Made by a program: the position numbers and the translations under genes
DNA from: JAEULH01 sp034382075
GTDB taxonomy: Bacteria > Pseudomonadota > Alphaproteobacteria > Rhodospirillales > Defluviicoccaceae
Assembly (NCBI GenBank): GCA_034382075.1
Contig: JAXMOZ010000007.1
Location: 15,064-79,063, forward strand
Direction of reading: 5' to 3'
Length of the DNA stretch: 64,000 bases
The notes under the pieces: model-generated
What the model was told of the DNA's origin: nothing
The model's input: the letters and a program-made list of their open reading frames with translations, nothing else
The model's database searches: none
Shown here: one piece after another, positions 17,958-27,097 of the stretch
How positions within the stretch are numbered: position 1 is the stretch's first letter
Layout: each line of letters opens with the position of its first letter

Positions 17958-18407
17958 TCAGACGAAGAGGCGGTTGATGTCGGGGACGATGACGAAGTCG
18001 TCCCGGCGTTTGCCGATGCCGCGGACGAACTCGGGCGGCCAGCGCATGCCGATCGCCGGCGCCTCCTCGGTGGATGCGGCTCCGATTTCGCCGACCTCGT
18101 AGACCTTGTCGGCGAGCAGCCCGACCGGCGTGGGGTAGCCGTCGAGCTCGATCTCGACGACCACGATCCGGGTATCGATGGTGTTCGCCTTCGGCGGCAT
18201 GCCGAAGCGCAGGCGGAGGTCGGCGAGCGGCACCACCTTGCCGCGGACGTTGACCACGCCATTGACGAACGGCCGCGCCCCCGGCACCTCGGTGACCGGC
18301 ACCGGATCGAGGATCTCGCGGACGATCCCGGCGTCGATCGCGAACAGCTCGCCGCCGAGGCCCAGCATCAGCACCTGCCGGGAGGCGTCGTCGGCTCCAA
18401 TGGCCAT
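17958..18407 (-). CDS. cheW: CheW-type coupling protein (second of two)
   Basis: A 149-residue CheW. The ATG at 18407 overlaps the last base of the cheA stop (TGATG), so the two are translationally coupled. Motifs: LGLGGELFAIDAGIVREIL, VNVRGKVVPLADLRLRFGM, LLADKVYEVGEIG, and the C-terminal FVRGIGKRRDDFVIVPDI. It resembles the other CheW of this operon throughout, consistent with a duplication. A much longer frame extending upstream is the antisense-like shadow of cheA in another frame. Being next to cheA, it is the more likely core coupling protein of the array, with the copy at 15115 as a second partner. Confidence 0.95.
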   Translation of the reverse strand: MAIGADDASRQVLMLGLGGELFAIDAGIVREILDPVPVTEVPGARPFVNGVVNVRGKVVPLADLRLRFGMPPKANTIDTRIVVVEIELDGYPTPVGLLADKVYEVGEIGAASTEEAPAIGMRWPPEFVRGIGKRRDDFVIVPDINRLFV

Positions 18408-20449
18408 CACGCCGCCTCCTTCCGGCTGCTCTTCGCCCGGCTTTCCAGCGCCTGGCCGGCCTCGACCAGGTGGGCGACGTCGAGGATCAGGGCGACGGTG
18501 CCGTCGCCGAGGATGGTTGCCCCGGAGAAGGTCTCGACCTCCGCCTGCAGCCGCGACAGCGACTTGATGACCGTCTGGTGGCTGCCGATGATCTGGTCGA
18601 CGACCAGGCCGACGCGCATCTCGCCGGCGGCGACGATGACCACCTTCTGGTACGGGTCCGGCGGCGCCTTCGTCGCGAACAGCTCGCGCAGCCGGATGAA
18701 CGGAACCAGCTCGCCGCGGATGTTCATGAAGCTGCGATGCTGGGAGCGGGCGTCCTCGTCGCCGGAGAGCTCCACGCATTCCTCCACCGCCGAGAGCGGA
18801 ATGACGTAGCGGCCGGCGCCGATGCGCACGAGCAGGCCGTCGATGATGGCAAGCGTCAGCGGCAGGCGCAGCGTCACCTCGGTCCCCGCTCCGGCTTGGG
18901 TGGCGATGTCGATGGTGCCGCGCAGCGACTCGATGGTCCGCTTGACCACGTCCATGCCGACGCCGCGGCCGGAGAGCGAAGAGACCTCGCGGGCGGTGGA
19001 GAAGCCGGCCTGGAACAGGAACTGGAACAGGTCGGCGTCGGCGACGGTCGCGCCGGCAGCGAGAAGCCCCTGCTCTTCGGCCTTGGCGCGGATCCGGTCG
19101 CGGTCGAGCCCCCGCCCGTCGTCGGCGATGGTGACCAGAACCTCGGCGCCGGCGTGGCGGGCGACCAGGCGGACCCGCCCTTCCGCCGGCTTGCCGGCGG
19201 CCGCGCGCTCGGCGGCGGTCTCCAGGCCATGGTCGGCGGCGTTGCGGATCAGGTGAACAAGCGGATCGGCGAGCCGCTCGATCATGGTCTTGTCGAGCTC
19301 GGTATCCTCGCCCTCCATGGCCAGATCGATCTCCTTGCCGAGGTCGCGCGAGAGGTCGTGAACCAGCCTGCGAAACCGGCCGAACAACGACCCGATGGGG
19401 ACCATGCGGATGCCCATGGTGGTGTCGCGCAAAGCCGAGGCGAGCCGCTCGATCTCCTCGGCCACCGACTTGATCTGCAAATCCGCGCCGGCGGCGGTAA
19501 GCTGGCTCAGCCGGGCCTGGGCGATGACCAGCTCGCCGACCCGGTCCATGAGCTCGTCGAGGCGCTCGGCCGGGACCCGAAGGCTGGTGGCCTGGGCCTT
19601 GTCGGCCTCCCGCCGGCCGGCTCCGTCGCGCCGGTCGCCGCTGCTTGAGCGCGGGGCCGCTGCCGCGGGCGCGGGTTCTGCCTGCGCAACCGGCGAGGCG
19701 CAGCCGACGCCGCCGGTCGCGGGCGCCGCCTCGGCCGTCTTGCGCTGCTCGATCGTGAGCTCGGCCTCGCCGTCGACGAAGACGAACACGTCTTCGATCG
19801 CCTGGCGCGGCGCGCTGGTCGCAAGCTCGACCCGCCAGCCGAGATAACAGCCGTCGGGCTGCATCTCCTCCAGTGCCGGCACGGCGTCGATGAGGGCCGC
19901 GACCTTGCAGGCCCCCAGCGCCCGCAACTCGTCCAGCATCAGCAGCGGGTTGGTGCCGTTGACGAAGGCGTGCTGCGGCAGGCGGAAGTGCACGTCCCAG
20001 ACGGCCGGCGCGTCCTCGCCGTCGTCGCGGGTCTCGGCGGCGGCCGGCTCGACCGCGGTTTCCGCCGGGGCGGTTGCGCCGCCGACCACCTGGGCGAGGT
20101 CGGCGAGGATCGCCTCGCCGGCGGCGGCATCCGCCTGCTCCGGCCGGTCGATGAGGGTGCGGATGTGGTCCTTCGCCGCCAGCGCCACCGCGACCAGCTC
20201 CCGGGAGGCCGGCGCCGATCCGTTGCGCACCCGGTCGAAGGCGGTCTCGAAGCCGTGGGTGAAGGCCGCCACGTGCTCGAAGCCGAACATCGCGCCGGAG
20301 CCCTTGATCGTGTGCAGGGCGCGAAAGGCGCAGTGGATCAGCTCGCGATCGTCGGGGCGCTGGTCCAGGTCGAGAAGCGCCTGCTCCAGCCGGTCGAGCA
20401 GGTCCTGCGCTTCCGCACGAAAGGTTTCGCCGCAATCGGGATTTGCCAT
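18407..20449 (-). CDS. cheA: CheA, chemotaxis sensor histidine kinase
   Basis: A 680-residue CheA. Hpt domain: phosphorylated His46 in ALHTIKGSGAMFGF. A middle region (FVNGTNPLLMLDELRALG) typical of alphaproteobacterial CheA precedes a Pro/Ala linker. The dimerisation helices begin RVPAERLDELMDRVGELVIA. The catalytic domain has the N box HLIRNAADHGLE, DDGRGLD and GRGVGMDVVK, and a C-terminal CheW-like domain (LVRIGAGRYVIPLSAVEEC). It autophosphorylates in response to receptor state and passes phosphate to CheY and CheB, both encoded here. Its ATG overlaps the stop of cheY and its stop overlaps the start of cheW, showing tight coupling. Confidence 0.97.
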   Translation of the reverse strand: MANPDCGETFRAEAQDLLDRLEQALLDLDQRPDDRELIHCAFRALHTIKGSGAMFGFEHVAAFTHGFETAFDRVRNGSAPASRELVAVALAAKDHIRTLIDRPEQADAAAGEAILADLAQVVGGATAPAETAVEPAAAETRDDGEDAPAVWDVHFRLPQHAFVNGTNPLLMLDELRALGACKVAALIDAVPALEEMQPDGCYLGWRVELATSAPRQAIEDVFVFVDGEAELTIEQRKTAEAAPATGGVGCASPVAQAEPAPAAAAPRSSSGDRRDGAGRREADKAQATSLRVPAERLDELMDRVGELVIAQARLSQLTAAGADLQIKSVAEEIERLASALRDTTMGIRMVPIGSLFGRFRRLVHDLSRDLGKEIDLAMEGEDTELDKTMIERLADPLVHLIRNAADHGLETAAERAAAGKPAEGRVRLVARHAGAEVLVTIADDGRGLDRDRIRAKAEEQGLLAAGATVADADLFQFLFQAGFSTAREVSSLSGRGVGMDVVKRTIESLRGTIDIATQAGAGTEVTLRLPLTLAIIDGLLVRIGAGRYVIPLSAVEECVELSGDEDARSQHRSFMNIRGELVPFIRLRELFATKAPPDPYQKVVIVAAGEMRVGLVVDQIIGSHQTVIKSLSRLQAEVETFSGATILGDGTVALILDVAHLVEAGQALESRAKSSRKEAA

Positions 20450-20814
20450 CAGCCGAGAACCTTCTTGACGACCGCGACCAGCTGCTCGCGCTGGAACGGT
20501 TTGGTGATCCAGCCCGTGGCCCCAGCTTCCTTCGCCTGCTGCTTGATGCCGGCATCCGACTCGGTGGTGAGGAACAGGACCGGGATGCCCTTGCCGGCGG
20601 GAAGCTTGCGCAGCTCGCGGATGAAGGTGAGGCCGTCCATCACCGGCATGTTGAGGTCGGTGACGACCATGCTGACCGGGCCCGCGGAGGTGAGCTTGCC
20701 CAGCCCCTCGGCGCCGTTGCCGGCTTCCACGACCTGATAGCCGGCCGCCGCCAGCGTGATGTTGACCATCTGCCGGATGCTGGCGGAGTCATCGACGGCG
20801 AGGATCGTCTTCAT
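20449..20814 (-). CDS. cheY: CheY, single-domain response regulator
   Basis: A 121-residue stand-alone receiver domain. AVDDSASIRQMV holds the acidic pair, Asp53 in VVTDLNMPVMDG is the phosphoacceptor, T83/T84 in FLTTES is the switch Thr region, and Lys105 in WITKPF is conserved. With no output domain it should act by binding a target such as the flagellar motor. The start at 20814 overlaps the stop of the STAS gene (ATGA). Flagellar genes are not in the window, so whether the pathway controls swimming or another behaviour cannot be decided here. Confidence 0.96.
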   Translation of the reverse strand: MKTILAVDDSASIRQMVNITLAAAGYQVVEAGNGAEGLGKLTSAGPVSMVVTDLNMPVMDGLTFIRELRKLPAGKGIPVLFLTTESDAGIKQQAKEAGATGWITKPFQREQLVAVVKKVLG

Positions 20815-21134
20815 CGCCCGGCCCCGCTCCCTTCGCTCCAACACGGATCCGGGTCCCGGGGGTCGAGGAAGCCGCCGCGCACCAGCACCCCGAGGAGGGG
20901 GTCGCCGGCCGTGGCCGAGAGGCTGAACCGGCAGCCGCGGCCCGCGGCCGTCTTGCGGGCGGCGAGCAGCAGCTGGACGAAGCTGGCGTCGATCTCTTCG
21001 GCGTCGGCGCAATCGACGACGACCGCGTCGTGGGCCGCGATGGCGTTCAGCAGCGCCGCGTGCGTTGCTTCGCACGTGCGCACGCCCAGGTCGCCGGCGA
21101 GCCGGACGACGGCAGCAGAAGGCGAAGCGTCCAT
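20811..21134 (-). CDS. STAS-domain protein heading the chemotaxis operon
   Basis: A 107-residue single STAS domain (sulfate transporter and anti-sigma factor antagonist fold). The pattern AVVRLAGDLGVRTCEATHAA, then VVVDCADAEEIDASFVQLLL, then LSATAGDPLLGVLVRGGF follows the fold, with Ser in DASFVQ near the position phosphorylated in SpoIIAA-type proteins. It is the first gene of the leftward operon and overlaps cheY by 4 bases. STAS proteins are found in some che gene clusters, but their role there is poorly defined; it may be an accessory partner of CheA or CheY. No anti-sigma or serine kinase gene is nearby. Confidence 0.82.
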   Translation of the reverse strand: MDASPSAAVVRLAGDLGVRTCEATHAALLNAIAAHDAVVVDCADAEEIDASFVQLLLAARKTAAGRGCRFSLSATAGDPLLGVLVRGGFLDPRDPDPCWSEGSGAGR

Positions 21135-21294
21135 GAAGCATCCTGCAGGTAAAGGGGTCGCGCCCCGCCTGGTTCGGCGGCCGGGTGCAAGCGGCCGCAG
21201 GATGGCCGAGAGTGGGTAAACGCCGGGTTAACGCCGTCCCTTCTTTGCCCGGGCGCACTGGCCTGAGCTGCGCCTACAACGGATCGTTCACGTC

Positions 21295-21885
21295 TTGGGA
21301 ATAGGCTGTGCGTTGAAGCTTCCAGCACTCGGCATCCGGAATGACCGGGCAGCGGCGCTGACGCCGGCCGCCGCGGCGATCGGCAAGACGCTGGCGGTCG
21401 CACGCGGGAGCCTGCAGCGACTCACAACCGAGACGTACAAGCTCCCTGCCGGGCTGGGCGAGGCCGGGGACGCCGCGGCAAGACTGCTCGCCGCCACCGG
21501 CAGGTTGTGCGAGCTGGTCGAGCGGATGGATCTGGTCGCCCTGAACGCGGCGATCGAGGTGGTGCGCGCCGGCGACGCGGGCAAGGGCTTCGCCGTCGTC
21601 GCCTCGGAGATGCAAACCCTGGCGGCCGACGCGCTCAAGGCCGTCGACGAGTTGGCGGAGGGCTCGAGGAGCGTGCACCTCGCCACCGGCGGAGGCCGGG
21701 CCGCGTTTACCGGCGCCGAGGGGCTGTTCGCCGGCCGGGACCGAGAGGTTGCCGCGGCCGACGATGAGCTGCAGGCGCACGCGGCCGAGCTCGCACGGCT
21801 GGCGGAGGACGCCGAGGCCGGCGCGGAGGCGGGCCGGGCGCTGTGGCGGCTCTGGCCGGCGTGGCCGAGCCGGTTCAGGCGCTGA
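21295..21885 (+). pseudogene. Soluble MCP-signalling-domain-like gene, apparently frameshifted near 21840
   Basis: This frame is divergent from the che operon and gives 196 residues from TTG 21295 (a second TTG is at 21313; there is no ATG or GTG). It has no membrane segment or HAMP. The centre is a near-canonical MCP tip, MDLVALNAAIEVVRAGDAGK (78-97) then GFAVVASEMQTLA. The frame ends in an unnatural Trp/Arg/Pro-rich tail (LWRLWPAWPSRFRR). From 21843 another forward frame continues the expected helical pattern (LAGVAEPVQALTTRTNEVGE, then LARSV, ending at the TAG 21972-21974). A net -1 (or +2) shift near 21838-21845 would join them into about 226 residues. It may be a true lesion or a sequencing error. 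Confidence 0.6.
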
Positions 21886-22015
21886 CCACGCGCACGAACG
21901 AGGTCGGCGAACTCGCGAGGTCGGTTGCCGCAGCGGCGGCGGATGAAGCGGCAAGGGTGCTGCGCGGCTGCTAGGCTCGAGGGCGCACCCGCCGATTACA
22001 ACGTTTTTGCCAAAC

Positions 22016-22105
22016 TGGCGGATGGGGTGGGATTCGAACCCACGAGACCCGCGAGGGTCTGCCGGTTTTCAAGACCGGTGCCTTCAGCCGCTCGGCCACC
22101 CATCC
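22016..22105 (-). tRNA. tRNA-Ser (UGA)
   Basis: A 90-base class II tRNA read on the minus strand. The acceptor strands GGATGGG (22099-22105) and CCCATCC (22020-22026) pair fully, with discriminator G and an encoded CCA at 22016-22018. The D arm is GGCCGAGCGGCTGAAGGC. The anticodon loop within CCGGTCTTGAAAACCGG gives TGA. A long variable arm (AGACCCTCGCGGGTCT) fits serine, followed by the GGTTCGAATCCC T arm. All identity features agree. Confidence 0.96.
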
Positions 22106-22204
22106 TCGTCTTGACGCACGTCCCGCCTTCGCGGCTCGCGGTGAATGTGCGCGGCCGGGCGCCGCGGCGCAACGGCGGCGCTCGGCAGGCACAGCCGCCC
22201 AGGC

Positions 22205-23053
22205 TCAGCCTGCCGCAAGCTGCTCGGCGTGGTGGCGGAGGTGGTCGGCCATGAAGCTGGCGATGAAGTAGTAGCTGTGGTCGTAGCCCGGCTGCCGGCG
22301 CAGGGTCAGCGGAATGCCCGCGTCGGCGCACGCCGCCTCGAACAGCTCGGGGCAGAGCTGGGTTTCGAGGAACTCGTCGCCGGTGCCCTGGTCGACCAGG
22401 ATCGGCCGGCGCCAGGAGGTGCGACCGGCGAGGGCGCAGGCGTCATGCTCCAGCCAAGCTGCCTCGTCGGCGCCGAGGTAGCCGGCGAAGGCCTTCCGCC
22501 CCCACGGCACCCGGCTCGGCGCGATGATCGGGGCGAAGGCCGACAGCGAGCGGTAGCGCCCGGGCGAGCGAAAGGCCAGGGTCAGCGCCCCGTGACCGCC
22601 CATGGAATGGCCGAACAGGCCGAGCCGGTCCATGTCGGCGGGGAAGTGCTTCCCGATCAGCGCCACCAGCTCGTCCTCGACATAGCTCCGCATCCGGTAG
22701 TGCCGCGACCATGGCTCGCGCGTGGCGTCGAGGTAGAACCCGGCGCCGGAGCCGAAGTCGTAGGCCTCGTCCTCGCCGGCAAGCCCGGCGCCCCTGGGGC
22801 TCGTGTCGGGGCAGACGACGATCAGCCCGCTTTTGGCGGCGTCGCGCTGAAAGCCGCCCTTCTCGGTGACGTTAACCCAGGTGCAGGTGAGCCCGGAGAG
22901 GTAGAAGACCACCGGGCAGAGGGCAGAGCCCGCCTGCGGCGGCAGAAAGATGGAGACCTCCATCGCCGTTCCTGTCGCCCGCGAGGCATGGCGAAAGACC
23001 GCCTGCTCGCCGCCGAAGCAGCGGTGGCTCCTGATCTTTTCGAGTTCGGGCAC
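22205..23053 (-). CDS. fghA: S-formylglutathione hydrolase
   Basis: A 282-residue alpha/beta hydrolase of the esterase D family. It hydrolyses S-formylglutathione to formate and glutathione, the second step of glutathione-dependent formaldehyde oxidation. Catalytic triad: Ser150 in LFGHSMGGHG, Asp226 in VDQGTGDEF and His259 in GYDHSYYF. The family N-terminal part is clear (FLPPQAGSALCPVVFYLSGL, TCTWVN). The gene lies 13 bases downstream of the class III alcohol dehydrogenase gene on the same strand, giving a two-gene formaldehyde detoxification operon. The length is normal for the family. Confidence 0.96.
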   Translation of the reverse strand: MPELEKIRSHRCFGGEQAVFRHASRATGTAMEVSIFLPPQAGSALCPVVFYLSGLTCTWVNVTEKGGFQRDAAKSGLIVVCPDTSPRGAGLAGEDEAYDFGSGAGFYLDATREPWSRHYRMRSYVEDELVALIGKHFPADMDRLGLFGHSMGGHGALTLAFRSPGRYRSLSAFAPIIAPSRVPWGRKAFAGYLGADEAAWLEHDACALAGRTSWRRPILVDQGTGDEFLETQLCPELFEAACADAGIPLTLRRQPGYDHSYYFIASFMADHLRHHAEQLAAG

Positions 23054-23066
23054 CCCGGCGCTGCCG

Positions 23067-24176
<1,110 letters not shown>

Positions 24177-24279
24177 GGGTGTGCTCCTCCCTCCCCTGTT
24201 CGTGGCCGGACCATAGCATGCGGCCGCGCCACCGGGGCAAGGGCGAGCGCGCCCAGGCTGGGTCCAGCCGGGGGCGACC

Positions 24280-26205
24280 TCAGCCGCCCTCGCCCCTCGC
24301 CGTCCCGCCGCCTCCCGCGCGGCCGGCCGGGGCTTTGGCCTTCGGCAGCTCCAGGCGGAGGTGCAGCTCCTTCAGCCTTGCCGGCTCGACCTCGGCCGGC
24401 GCGCCCATGAGCAGGTCCTGGGCCTGCTGGTTCATGGGAAAGGCGATGATCTCGCGGATGTTGGGCTCGTCCGCCAGCATCATCACGATCCGGTCGATGC
24501 CGGGCGCACAGCCCCCGTGGGGCGGCGCGCCGTAGCGGAAGGCGTTGAACAGCCCGCCGAAGCGGCGGCGCACCTCGTCCTCGCCATAGCCGGCGATGGC
24601 GAAGGCCTTGATCATGATGTCCGGGCGATGGTTGCGGATGGCGCCCGAGGACAGCTCGATGCCGTTGCAGACGATGTCGTACTGGTAGGCCTTGATGCTG
24701 AGCGGATCCATGCTCTCCAGCGCCGCCATGCCCCCTTGCGGCATGGAGAACGGGTTGTGGCTGAACTCGATCTGCCCGGTCTCCTCGTTCCGCTCATAGG
24801 CCGGGTAATCGACGATCCAGAGGAAGCGGAACGACCCTTCTTCGCGCAAGCCCAGCTCGTTGCAGATCCGCTCGCGGGCGGCGCCGGCGAACTTCTGCGC
24901 CTTCGCCGGCTCGGCAGCGACGAAGAACACCGCGTCGCCCTCGCCATAGATCCGGGCCGGCAGGTCCAGGTCCTCGCCGGCCCGCCGGGCGGCGTCGTTG
25001 AGCGCGGTCAGCACCCGTTCGAGGCGAGGCGCATCGAGATGCTTGGCGATGGGTCCCTTGGCCGAGGGGCCGCCGCCGGCGCCTTCCGCCGCGGCCGGCT
25101 TCTCGCCGCGCTGCTCGAAGACGATGTAGCCGAGGCCGCCCGCACCCTCATCCCTGGCCCAGGCGTTGAGCCCGTCGAAGAAGCTCCTGGGCCTGGTGGC
25201 GGCCTCTGGCGCGGGAATGGCGATGACGCTGGCGCCGGCCTCAACCGCCCGGGCAAACAAGCCGAAGTTCGAGCCGCGAAAGGCTTCGCTGACGTCGGTC
25301 ATCACCAGCGGGTTGCGCAGGTCGGGCTTGTCGCTGCCGAACCACTGCATGCTGGCGTCATAGGGAACACGCGGGAAGGGAAGGTCGCTCACCGATCGGC
25401 CGCTGCCGAACTCGACGAACACGGCATGCAGGATCGGCTCGATGGCGGCGAACACGTCGTCCTGGGTGGCGAACGCCATCTCGAAGTCGAGCTGATAGAA
25501 CTCGCCCGGAGAGCGGTCGGCGCGGGCGTCCTCGTCGCGAAAACAGGGCGCGATCTGGAAATAGCGGTCGAAGCCCGAGGCCATCAGCAGCTGCTTGAAC
25601 TGCTGCGGCGCCTGCGGCAGGGCGTAGAATTGACCCGGATGCTGGCGGCTGGGGACGAGATAGTCGCGCGCGCCCTCCGGCGAGCTCGCGGTCAGGATCG
25701 GCGTCTGGAACTCGACGAAGCCGGCCTCGGTCATCTGCCGGCGGATCGAGGCGATCACCGCGCTGCGCAGCACGATGTTGCGGTGGGGCCGGTCGCGGCG
25801 GAGGTCGAGGAAGCGGTAGCGCAGCCTGGTCTCCTCGCCGTAGTCGGCGTCGCCCGCAACCTGTAGCGGCAGCACGTCCGCGGGCGACTCGAGAACCAGG
25901 TGATCGATGACGAGCTCGATCTCGCCGGTGTCGATGCCGGGGTTCACCGTCTCCGCCGAGCGGGCGACGACCCGCCCCGTTACCGTCAAGACGCTTTCCA
26001 GGCGCGCGTCGGTCGCGTCGAGGAAGTGGGCGCTGGAGGCGTCGATCACGCACTGGGTGAGGCCGTAGTGGTCGCGCAGGTCGATGAACAACAGGTTGCC
26101 GTGGTCGCGCTTGCGATGGATCCAGCCCGAGAGGCGGGCAGCCATGCCGGCATGAGCCAGCCGGAGTTCATTGCAGGTGTGGGTGCGAAAGGGATGCATC
26201 GTCAT
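24280..26205 (-). CDS. aspS: Aspartyl-tRNA synthetase
   Basis: A 641-residue class II synthetase of the bacterial AspRS type. The N-terminal OB-fold anticodon-binding domain covers GWIHRKRDHGNLLFIDLRDH. Class II motif 2 is in FQIAPCFRDEDARADRSPGE and motif 3 in GGCAPGIDRIVMML. The GAD insertion lies between, with YIVFEQRGEKPAAAEGAGG as an enlarged loop. The chain is about 50 residues longer than E. coli AspRS because of that loop and a C-terminal Lys/Ala/Gly tail. Two close ATGs (26205 and 26199) could both start it. Whether it also charges tRNA-Asn cannot be told from the visible motifs. Confidence 0.96.
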   Translation of the reverse strand: MTMHPFRTHTCNELRLAHAGMAARLSGWIHRKRDHGNLLFIDLRDHYGLTQCVIDASSAHFLDATDARLESVLTVTGRVVARSAETVNPGIDTGEIELVIDHLVLESPADVLPLQVAGDADYGEETRLRYRFLDLRRDRPHRNIVLRSAVIASIRRQMTEAGFVEFQTPILTASSPEGARDYLVPSRQHPGQFYALPQAPQQFKQLLMASGFDRYFQIAPCFRDEDARADRSPGEFYQLDFEMAFATQDDVFAAIEPILHAVFVEFGSGRSVSDLPFPRVPYDASMQWFGSDKPDLRNPLVMTDVSEAFRGSNFGLFARAVEAGASVIAIPAPEAATRPRSFFDGLNAWARDEGAGGLGYIVFEQRGEKPAAAEGAGGGPSAKGPIAKHLDAPRLERVLTALNDAARRAGEDLDLPARIYGEGDAVFFVAAEPAKAQKFAGAARERICNELGLREEGSFRFLWIVDYPAYERNEETGQIEFSHNPFSMPQGGMAALESMDPLSIKAYQYDIVCNGIELSSGAIRNHRPDIMIKAFAIAGYGEDEVRRRFGGLFNAFRYGAPPHGGCAPGIDRIVMMLADEPNIREIIAFPMNQQAQDLLMGAPAEVEPARLKELHLRLELPKAKAPAGRAGGGGTARGEGG

Positions 26206-26365
26206 TCACGGGGCTGTGGACGGGGCGCGGGACGCGCGCGCGGCGAGCGAAGTAGACGTAATGGACGTGGCAGCCGAGCAGGCGCCTCTCAGGGGAGGAT
26301 GCGGCAAAACGACATGCGGCGGCGCGCCTGTCAAGCACGGGCGAGCCGCGGCGGAAGCCGCCCCT

Positions 26366-27097
26366 TCAGCATTCGGGGGAGCCGGAGCCGGACGGATCGC
26401 CCCGCTCGCTCTTCTCGTCCAGCAGCTTGCGCACCAGCGGAATGGTCACCGGCCGCTGCGTCGCCAGCGCCTCGGCGTCGAGGCGGGCCACGAGCAGGCC
26501 GGCGGCGGCGACCGAGCGTTCGATCCGGGCGAGGATGTAGCTCAGCACTTCCTCGCCGACCCTGAGCTGCCGCTCGACGAAGAGCTTGCCCAGCACCGCG
26601 CGCATCAGCGCGTCGTCCGCCTCGCCGATGCCGACGCTGGTGGCCGCCTTCAGCCGGGAGCGCAGGTCGGCCAGCGCGATCGGCCAATGGGCGGCCGGCT
26701 GCCGGGCCGTGAGCAACAGCGTGCGCCCGGTTTCGCCGACCGCGTTGACCAGATGCAGCAGGATCCGTTCGCTGTCTCCGACGCACGCTTGCGCGTCGTC
26801 GATGACGGCGCCCGGCGTGCCCGCGAGGATCGCGAGCGGGTCGATCCCGGCAAGCTCGCGGGCCGATACGAGGGACGCCCCGGTCCGCCCGGCGAAGGCA
26901 TGGGCCAGGTGGGTTTTGCCGCAGCCCCCGGGCCCGTGGACGATCAGCGTCGGCGTCGGCCAAACCGGCCAGCGGCGAAGCCAGCCGGCGGCGTCGGCGT
27001 TGCTGTCCGCGACGAGAAAGTCGGCGCAGCCCATGGCCGGGCTGCTGACGAACCCGAGAGCGAGTTGCGCCCGGTCACTCACCGCCGGAACGCGCAT
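26366..27097 (-). CDS. hda: Hda-type DnaA-related regulator of replication initiation
   Basis: A 243-residue protein that matches the AAA+ part of DnaA without its DNA-binding domain. LALGFVSSPAMGCADFLVA is the N-terminal family signature. Walker A is LIVHGPGGCGKTHLAHAF, Walker B-like is AVIDDAQACVG (the second acid is Asp), followed by LLLTARQPAAHWPIALADL and the arginine-finger region LRSRLKAAT. Family members (HdaA in Caulobacter) stimulate ATP hydrolysis by DnaA to stop re-initiation, with the sliding clamp. Its start overlaps the end of the upstream permease gene by 23 bases, a common alphaproteobacterial pairing. Confidence 0.88.
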   Translation of the reverse strand: MRVPAVSDRAQLALGFVSSPAMGCADFLVADSNADAAGWLRRWPVWPTPTLIVHGPGGCGKTHLAHAFAGRTGASLVSARELAGIDPLAILAGTPGAVIDDAQACVGDSERILLHLVNAVGETGRTLLLTARQPAAHWPIALADLRSRLKAATSVGIGEADDALMRAVLGKLFVERQLRVGEEVLSYILARIERSVAAAGLLVARLDAEALATQRPVTIPLVRKLLDEKSERGDPSGSGSPEC

